The position numbers and the translations under genes are program-made. 27,415 bases of DNA from a virus: the IMG/VR virus record IMGVR_UViG_3300030389_003354, positions 1-27,415 of that record; one strand, written 5' to 3'. The stretch's first letter is position 1. Each line of letters starts with the position of its first letter. This document shows positions 22,821 to 27,415 of the stretch, piece after piece. The notes under the pieces are model-generated. The model searched no databases, was not told where the DNA came from, and saw only the letters and a program-made list of their open reading frames with translations.

Positions 22821-23211
22821 CTTATCAAAAAAGTTTTGGAAAGACGTCGAGAGGGGTATACGTGAATCTAAAAATCTGATACCCGAAGGGCTATATAAAG
22901 CAACCATCGCAAAACACTCTCGCAAGCAAAATAAAAATAAATATTTAAATCTGCATTCTAAAGCAGCACTCGAAAGATGCAATATAAAGCATCCATATAT
23001 AGCGCAGGCGATTAAATCAACAAATCTCAATTATCAATCTGCAAAAGCTAGTTATAAAGCTGATGAGTGGCGGTATCGAAAGCAGAAATGCCTGGATCGA
23101 TTGCGCTGCAACATGAGCCGTGATCGTTTTGCCGAGCTCCTTGTTGCTGTATCTCAGCTTGAAGGGGAAGACCTGGCAGAGTGGGTGGTGAAATGCGAAA
23201 CATCACATTAG
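22813..23211 (+). CDS. 132-aa basic early protein, unknown
   Basis: GTG start overlapping the preceding stop. The chain is strongly basic, rich in Lys, Arg and Asn (RESKNLIPEGLYKATIAKHSRKQNKNKYLNLHSKAALERCN), then helical and rich in Trp, Tyr, Arg (SYKADEWRYRKQKCLDRLRCNMSRDRFAELLVAVSQLEGEDLAEWVV). Three Cys are present, but not in a metal-site spacing. No helicase, primase or initiator motif is visible. In an early operon lacking any replication gene, it is the largest unassigned protein and a candidate for origin binding or host takeover; that is pure inference. It overlaps the next gene by 19 bases. Confidence 0.5.
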   Translation: MDNLSKKFWKDVERGIRESKNLIPEGLYKATIAKHSRKQNKNKYLNLHSKAALERCNIKHPYIAQAIKSTNLNYQSAKASYKADEWRYRKQKCLDRLRCNMSRDRFAELLVAVSQLEGEDLAEWVVKCETSH

Positions 23212-23585
23212 CTGCTTTGCATGATTTGTTAATTGAATGTGCTGAGACAGAGCGTATGCTGCCACCGGCGATACGAAAGCAGAAGCTGGCAACATGGCCT
23301 GACAGCCCAGATGAATGGACAGCATACGGATACACAGAGACCGAGGCACGCAGACCTAAACCAAGCCCCAAACAAATCGATGAATGGTCTGAAATGTTAC
23401 AGATACTGCTGCGCTTGCCTGATGCAGATGATCGCAAACTTATATGGGCTGTAGCACATAGTGCTGCGTTCAGAGAGCGTGGGCCAGCCTGGAAGAAACT
23501 TGCTAAGATACTGCACTGTGACTACCGCACAGTAAAAAGAAAATATGAGAATGCCCTGACTGATTTATGGTTTATTATTGATTAA
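23193..23585 (+). CDS. HTH protein (DUF6362-like), candidate late regulator
   Basis: 130 aa from ATG 23193 with GGTGG just upstream; GTG at 23181 is an alternative. The C-terminal half (DADDRKLIWAVAHSAAFRERGPAWKKLAKILHCDYRTVKRKYENALTDLW) is a sigma-like helix-turn-helix with W-KKLAKILHCDYRTVKRKYENAL as recognition segment, matching the DUF6362 family of phage proteins found before terminase genes. The N-terminal half includes DEWTAYGYTE. It is the last early gene, directly before a promoter, two hairpins and the terminase genes, the position of Q-like or other late regulators in temperate phages. DNA binding is likely, function inferred. Confidence 0.65.
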   Translation: MRNITLAALHDLLIECAETERMLPPAIRKQKLATWPDSPDEWTAYGYTETEARRPKPSPKQIDEWSEMLQILLRLPDADDRKLIWAVAHSAAFRERGPAWKKLAKILHCDYRTVKRKYENALTDLWFIID

Positions 23586-23608
23586 TTTTGCAATTCAATA
23601 GATAGCTG

Positions 23609-23637
23609 TTGTCAATGTCGTTAAAATAGACTACATT
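23609..23637 (+). promoter_or_regulatory. Candidate late promoter before terminase
   Basis: TTGTCA (23609-23614) and TACATT (23632-23637) are separated by 17 bp in the gap between the HTH gene and the small terminase gene. Hairpins follow, so transcription from here would need readthrough of a terminator, as in Q-controlled late operons. Confidence 0.45.
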
Positions 23638-23642
23638 TCGTT

Positions 23643-23670
23643 AAGCTGGTTAGCATAGTGCTATCAGCTT
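23643..23670 (+). promoter_or_regulatory. Interrupted hairpin downstream of late promoter
   Basis: Outer stem AAGCTG/CAGCTT and inner stem TAGCA/TGCTA, joined by a small asymmetric internal loop, with a 3-nt loop. It begins 6 bases after the predicted -10, within the first transcribed bases, and could be a pause or antiterminator element, or a protein site. Confidence 0.45.
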
Positions 23671-23696
23671 TGTAGTATCTCCCAGATAAAACAAAA

Positions 23697-23736
23697 CCAA
23701 AGGTTGCCACGCTTTGCCCACTGGCGTGGCAACTTT
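23697..23736 (+). terminator. Strong terminator hairpin before small terminase
   Basis: A perfect 10-bp stem GTTGCCACGC (23703-23712) with GCGTGGCAAC (23724-23733) and an 11-nt loop, extended by CAAA/TTTG across one bulged G, followed by a broken T tract TTTGTTTG. It separates early from late genes and suggests that terminase expression depends on antitermination or a promoter inside it. Confidence 0.7.
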
Positions 23737-23749
23737 GTTTGCGAGGATT

Positions 23750-24163
23750 ATGCCAAAAGCTCCGAGAGTAACCAAAAGCCAAATGAGCGAGATCTGTGAT
23801 CGCATCGCTGAAGGTGAAAGCCTGACCAAGATATGCGTGAGCACGGATCATTTGCCATCGTGGAGAACGGTGCTGCGCTGGGTGCAAGAGGATGATACAG
23901 CGCATACTGCGTATCGTATTGCCCGTAATCTGCAATGTGAGGTTATGCGTGATCAGATTATTGATTTGGTTGAAGCACCACTTCCAACAGATCCAAAGCT
24001 GGCGATGGCAGAGGTACAGCGTAGAAGATTAGAAGCAGACCATAAAGATAAACATATCAGACAGATGCAACCATTGGGGCTACGTAACAAGGCAGAGGAT
24101 ACCAAGCAGAGCAGTGGTCAGATCACGCTGAGCTGGAGTGGAGCAGAAGTTAAGACGGGGTGA
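23750..24163 (+). CDS. terS: Terminase small subunit
   Basis: 137 aa from ATG 23750, where GCGAGG lies three to nine bases upstream; a longer frame from 23714 would start inside the terminator hairpin. The N-terminal 60 residues (VTKSQMSEICDRIAEGESLTKICVSTDHLPSWRTVLRWVQEDDTAHTAYRIARNLQ) are the helix-turn-helix DNA-binding domain typical of small terminase subunits. The middle helical part (VMRDQIIDLVEA, MAEVQRRRLEADHKDKHIRQMQP) would mediate oligomerisation, and the tail is short. It recognises the packaging start and recruits the large subunit encoded after a 298-bp gap. Confidence 0.85.
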   Translation: MPKAPRVTKSQMSEICDRIAEGESLTKICVSTDHLPSWRTVLRWVQEDDTAHTAYRIARNLQCEVMRDQIIDLVEAPLPTDPKLAMAEVQRRRLEADHKDKHIRQMQPLGLRNKAEDTKQSSGQITLSWSGAEVKTG

Positions 24164-24461
24164 TAAGTGTGGTGCAGTGCAAAGCCTGTGGCAGAGCTCG
24201 CGTGCGCGAGGCAAGCATTGCGAATGCGACGCATTCTCAACTACTACCACCCCCCCAAACTGTTTTGTTGTCGTATGTGTTGTCGTTCCGGCTGTAAGCG
24301 TTGCTGACCCTCACGACCCAACGGGATTGAGACCCGTTTAATTATTTTATGCTGCCAGCAAGGGGGGGTCTGTTTCGTTAAGGCACCCCCCCACCACCCC
24401 CAGAAGTGGCCGCCGAGTCATATACGTATAATAACCAGATAGGAGCCTGTCTCTCACACTC
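24164..24461 (+). other. 298-bp gap between terminase genes with G7/C7 tracts
   Basis: No convincing gene. It includes a C7 run near 24250, a G7 run (24362-24368) and a C7 run (24386-24392) forming an 8-bp stem GGGGGGGT/ACCCCCCC with a 15-nt loop, and a hairpin AACGGG/CCCGTT (24320-24338) followed by TAATTATTTTA that could be a terminator. A 45-codon frame from GTG 24160 to 24297 overlaps the terS stop and carries one CxxC, but it runs through the C7 run and is weak. The gap could hold a pac or cos site. Confidence 0.5.
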
Positions 24462-25703
24462 ATGCAGATCAAAATACCCTACAGCCCTCGGCCCTTGCAG
24501 TCGGAGCTGCATAACGCCCTGGCAGCGAAGAGATGGGGTGTCGTTGTCTGCCATAGACGCTTTGGCAAGACCGTCATGGCTGTCAATCATCTGCTGCGAG
24601 ATGCCGTGCTCAACACCAAGAGCAATCCTCGCTATGCCATGATAGGCCCGACATATCGGCAGATGAAGAATGTGGCTTGGGATTATCTAAAGATGTATGC
24701 CGGTGCTATACCGATGGTGCGTTTCCATGAGACTGAGCTCAGGGCTGACCTGCCGAACGGGGCTAGAATACAGCTCTTAGGTGCTGAGAACCCTGATAGT
24801 TTGAGGGGTATATATCTGGATGGGGCTGTCCTCGATGAGATGGCAGATATGCCGGAGAGTTTATTTCCGGAGGTGCTGAGACCGGCTCTTAGTGACCGCA
24901 AAGGCTGGGCGTTGTTTATTGGTACGCCTAGAGGACATAATAGTTTCTTTGATCTTTACAGTGAGGCTGAAGGCCAAGCCATCTTGGATGATGAGGAGCT
25001 TGAAGCCGCACAGAGCATGATGACAACTGATCAGTATGCTCAGGAGTACGAATGCTCATGGGTTGCGAACGTGCCAGGGGCTGTATTTGGAAAAGAGCTT
25101 CAAGAGGCTCAGGAGAACGGGCGCATCAGTTCAGTTCCGTATGACCCAACCTGTAGGGTAGATACTTGGTGGGATCTCGGGGTCGGGGATAGCACGGTGG
25201 TTTGGTTCACCCAATCCGTTGGCCGCGCTGTTCATGTGATCGATTTTTATGAAAACAGAGGCGAAGGACTGCCACACTACGCCAAGATGTTGGCTGAAAA
25301 GGATTACCTCTATGGGACGCACAACGCGCCGCACGACATCGAAGTCCGCGAGCTCGGCACGGGTAAAAGCCGCCGCGAGATCGCCTGGGACTTGGGGATC
25401 AATTTCAGAGTGGTGCCGAAACTTCCTATCGAGGACGGTATCCATGCCGCGCAAATGCTTATCCCTCGCTGTTGGTTTGATAAGGATAAGTGCAAGCCAG
25501 GCTTGGAAGCTCTTAGACAATATCATAGGGCGTATAATGAGAGGCTTAGGACATTTAGAAATAGCCCTGTACACGATTGGTCTTCACACGCAGCCGATGC
25601 TTTTAGATATTTGGCAGTGGGTATTAAGGAAAGCAGAACGCACGATCGACCGCCTCAGATCATTGCGGATTCAGTTTATAACCCTCTTCAAGTGAGAATT
25701 TAA
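24462..25703 (+). CDS. terL: Terminase large subunit
   Basis: 413 aa. The ATPase has Walker A CHRRFGKT (30-37, first position Cys instead of Gly, common in phage terminases), Walker B GAVLDE (D125, E126) and coupling motif FIGTPRG (152-158). The C-terminal nuclease shows DTWWDLGVGDST (D238, D243), PHDIE and VHDWSSHAADAFRY, the RNase-H-like acidic residues. It powers DNA packaging through the portal and makes the terminal cut. The start codon has GGAG only about 16 bases upstream, an unusually long gap, so translation may be weak or coupled. The stop overlaps the next ATG (TAATG). Confidence 0.95.
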   Translation: MQIKIPYSPRPLQSELHNALAAKRWGVVVCHRRFGKTVMAVNHLLRDAVLNTKSNPRYAMIGPTYRQMKNVAWDYLKMYAGAIPMVRFHETELRADLPNGARIQLLGAENPDSLRGIYLDGAVLDEMADMPESLFPEVLRPALSDRKGWALFIGTPRGHNSFFDLYSEAEGQAILDDEELEAAQSMMTTDQYAQEYECSWVANVPGAVFGKELQEAQENGRISSVPYDPTCRVDTWWDLGVGDSTVVWFTQSVGRAVHVIDFYENRGEGLPHYAKMLAEKDYLYGTHNAPHDIEVRELGTGKSRREIAWDLGINFRVVPKLPIEDGIHAAQMLIPRCWFDKDKCKPGLEALRQYHRAYNERLRTFRNSPVHDWSSHAADAFRYLAVGIKESRTHDRPPQIIADSVYNPLQVRI

Positions 25704-25960
25704 TGGGATTTCTAAAACCACCATCGCCTCCACCTCCACCACCTCCACCGCCTCCCCCTGCGGTTGAGCCGCCGCCAGGAGATCCAGGTAATGTGATCAG
25801 GCCATCTGATGTTGTGGATACGACTGAAAAGAAATTACGAAATACAAAAAACAAACGAGTAACCAGACGCACAAGCCGAGTGACCGGCCCAAGAGGTCTC
25901 CTAGATGAGGCACCGGTGGAGAGACGCACACTGCTTGGAAGCAACGCAAGGAGATATTGA
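25703..25960 (+). CDS. Proline-rich protein A with GLLDEAPVERRTLLG motif
   Basis: 85 aa starting in the terL stop (TAATG). Residues about 6-25 are almost only Pro (with a low-complexity CCX codon run at the DNA level), followed by a charged part (TEKKLRNTKNKRVTRRTSRVTG) and a conserved C-terminal motif RGLLDEAPVERRTLLGSNARRY. A very similar motif ends the next protein, so the two are paralogues. Placed between terminase and portal, they may be capsid-related linkers or host-interaction factors; no function is known. Confidence 0.6.
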   Translation: MGFLKPPSPPPPPPPPPPPAVEPPPGDPGNVIRPSDVVDTTEKKLRNTKNKRVTRRTSRVTGPRGLLDEAPVERRTLLGSNARRY

Positions 25961-26286
25961 TGGGTGGCCCAGTACAGAATATTAGAAAACGTATTGAACG
26001 TGCGTTCACACCGCCGAGACCGCAAGCCCCTCAGCCTCCACCCCCTCCGAGACCGGAGCCGTCACCGCCTCCCAGACCAGAACCACCAACACCTGAGCCC
26101 CCACCGCCTGAGCCAGAAACAGAACCGGTAACGCCGCGAAATGTTACCTACACTGGCGACGATGCTGACGAGGGCAGGGGCAGAAGACGGACACGACGAC
26201 GACGACGACGCTCCACGGTTGCAACCTCAGCCCGAGGTTTAATGGGCGATGCACCAACTGACCGAAAAACTTTATTAGGTAGCTAA
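25960..26286 (+). CDS. Proline/arginine-rich protein B, paralogue of A
   Basis: 108 aa from ATG 25960, which overlaps the stop of protein A (TGATG) and has AAGGAG six bases upstream. A short helical start (MGGPVQNIRKRIERAFT) leads to a Pro/Glu/Arg-rich middle (PPRPQAPQPPPPPRPEPSPP), an acidic TGDDADEGRG, then a stretch of nine Arg (from an ACG-repeat run at about 26193-26210) and the motif ARGLMGDAPTDRKTLLGS shared with protein A. The unusual composition suggests a disordered, multivalent protein; the Arg run could bind DNA or RNA. Position next to the portal suggests a head role. Confidence 0.6.
   Translation: MGGPVQNIRKRIERAFTPPRPQAPQPPPPPRPEPSPPPRPEPPTPEPPPPEPETEPVTPRNVTYTGDDADEGRGRRRTRRRRRRSTVATSARGLMGDAPTDRKTLLGS
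26193..26210 (+). repeat. ACG trinucleotide repeat encoding an Arg run
   Basis: Six ACG units in a row, read in the gene frame as CGA codons for Arg. Slippage here would change the Arg count in frame, so it could vary in length between relatives. Confidence 0.7.
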
Positions 26287-26289
26287 TAT

Positions 26290-27415
26290 ATGGCTGATGA
26301 AACTGCCGTTTTGCTGATCAAGCGTCTTGATGCGCTGACCACGCAACGCCAGACTTGGGAATCTCACTGGCAAGAAATTGGTGACTACGTGGTGCCGCGC
26401 AAGGCAGACGTAACAAAAAACCGGTCACCAGGCGATAAACGCAGCGAGCTCATCTTTGATGGAACAGCCATTCATGCTGCCGAGCTTTTGTCTGCATCTT
26501 TACACGGAATGCTGACCAATGCCTCGACTGCCTGGTTTTCACTTAGATACACCGAGAACGAGCTAAACAGTGAAGACGAGGCGATGGAATGGCTGCAAGG
26601 TGTCGAGGATGTCATGTATCAGGCGTACAATCGCTCGAACTTCCAAGAGCAAATCCATGAGCTGTACCATGACCTGATTACATTCGGAACTGGTGTCATG
26701 TTTGTTGAGGCTGATGATGATCAGCAAATCCGGTTTTCAACCCGACACATCAAAGAATGTTACCTCAGTGAAGACGACAAGGGGCGTGTCGATACTGTTT
26801 ACAGAAAATTTAAAATGCCCATGCGAGCCGCCCTCAACCGTTTCGGCGAAGAGAAAATGTCGAGTAAGATACTCAAAAAGGCGGCATCCAATCCCTACGA
26901 AATGATTGATCTTGTCCATGCCGTCTACCAAAGAGATGAACGCGACACCACCAAGATAACGGCAGAGAACAAACCGTTTGCATCTGTCTATATCGAGCCG
27001 GAGCAAAAGATTATTTTATCGGAAAGCGGTTTCGATGAGTTCCCCTACATGGCCCCCCGATTTCTCAAAGCGAGCTTCGAGGTTGGCTATGGCAGGTCAC
27101 CAGCCATGACGGCTCTTGCCGACATCAAAATGCTGAACAAGATGTCGGAAGTGACAATCAGGGCGGCACAGAAACAAGTTGATCCCCCTTTGCTTGTTCC
27201 TGATGACGGCTTCATGTTACCGATTCGCACTGTGCCTGGTGGCCTAAATTTTTATAGATCCGGCACGCGAGACAGGATCGAACCTTTAAATATCGGTGCA
27301 AACAATCCGCTAGGATTGTCGATGGAAGAGCAGCGACGACAGGCGATTCGCTCGGCCTTCTATGTTGATCAGTTGATCTTAGGCCAAGGGCCGCAGATGA
27401 CCGCAACAGAAGTTG
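26290..27415 (+). CDS. Podovirus portal protein, 3' truncated
   Basis: 375 codons visible, cut by the right edge. ATG 26290 is preceded by AGGTAG. The start MADETAVLLIKRLDALTTQRQTWESHWQEIGDYVVPRKADVT and the segment SELIFDGTAIHAAELLSASLHGMLTNASTAWFSLR are characteristic of the head-to-tail connector (portal) family PF12236 of podoviruses. Later motifs LYHDLITFGTGVMFVEAD and FPYMAPRFLKASFEVGYGRSPAMTALADIKMLNKM also fit. It forms the dodecameric portal through which DNA enters and leaves the head, and works with the terminase encoded upstream. Scaffold and capsid genes probably follow outside. Confidence 0.93.
   Translation, partial: MADETAVLLIKRLDALTTQRQTWESHWQEIGDYVVPRKADVTKNRSPGDKRSELIFDGTAIHAAELLSASLHGMLTNASTAWFSLRYTENELNSEDEAMEWLQGVEDVMYQAYNRSNFQEQIHELYHDLITFGTGVMFVEADDDQQIRFSTRHIKECYLSEDDKGRVDTVYRKFKMPMRAALNRFGEEKMSSKILKKAASNPYEMIDLVHAVYQRDERDTTKITAENKPFASVYIEPEQKIILSESGFDEFPYMAPRFLKASFEVGYGRSPAMTALADIKMLNKMSEVTIRAAQKQVDPPLLVPDDGFMLPIRTVPGGLNFYRSGTRDRIEPLNIGANNPLGLSMEEQRRQAIRSAFYVDQLILGQGPQMTATEV

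Noticed and set aside
24320-24338. AACGGG/CCCGTT hairpin resembling the T-arm stem in attP (15 of 19 bases alike)
   Set aside because: The loop lacks TTC and no acceptor end or CCA follows, so neither a tRNA arm nor a second attachment core is supported; treated as a possible terminator.
24138-24341. Frame of 67 codons starting in the end of terS
   Set aside because: Composition follows the homopolymer tracts, there is no ribosome site, and it overlaps a likely terminator hairpin.

Overview
The window reads as part of the genome of a temperate, short-tailed (podovirus-type) bacteriophage, free or circularly permuted rather than integrated. Gene order runs from a tail protein through ejection proteins, tail fibre, lysis genes, integrase, recombination and immunity genes, early genes, terminase and portal. 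The portal is cut by the right edge and a tail-tube or nozzle-like gene by the left edge, so scaffold, capsid and proximal tail genes probably lie in the unseen part that joins the two ends. The only tRNA-like sequence is a 3' end just upstream of the integrase, as expected of attP. The host is probably an aquatic proteobacterium, perhaps an alphaproteobacterium (gene-transfer-agent type 3-TM holin, marine-type small basic proteins). That is inference; no host gene is present.

Layout. 1-13.3 kb, plus strand: a late virion operon with a tail protein, a T7 gp13-like GNAT-fold protein, a gp14-like and a gp15-position internal protein, two giant polyvalent-type internal proteins and an S74-terminated tail fibre. 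Many genes overlap by a few bases (GTGA, TAATG). 13.4-15.5 kb: lysis and membrane cassette with small TM proteins, an EF-hand two-TM protein, a 3-TM holin and a T4-type lysozyme. 15.5-16.6 kb: six tiny, very basic proteins. 16.6-16.9 kb: attP with a tRNA 3' end and five arm-like CGACAAC/TGACAAC sites. 16.9-18.05 kb: tyrosine integrase. 18.06-20.4 kb, minus strand: excisionase-like protein, a small protein with an SSB-like tip, a probable annealing or ssDNA-binding protein, a winged-helix protein and a PD-(D/E)XK nuclease. 20.5-21.8 kb, minus strand: repressor and a winged-helix partner. 21.9-23.6 kb, plus strand: Cro-like protein, DUF1064 nuclease-like protein and small unknowns ending in an HTH protein. 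23.75-27.4 kb: small and large terminase, two proline-rich paralogues and the portal.

The most coherent new observation is regulatory. A 16-bp operator-like element (GAYAnnAnCTGTCTAT) occurs at three separated control regions: the integrase promoter, upstream of the nuclease/recombination operon, and the repressor/cro divergence. This suggests that one repressor silences lysogenic integration, recombination and the early lytic operon together. T7-like ejection proteins are combined here with lambda-like control, and no RNA polymerase, DNA polymerase, primase or helicase is visible.
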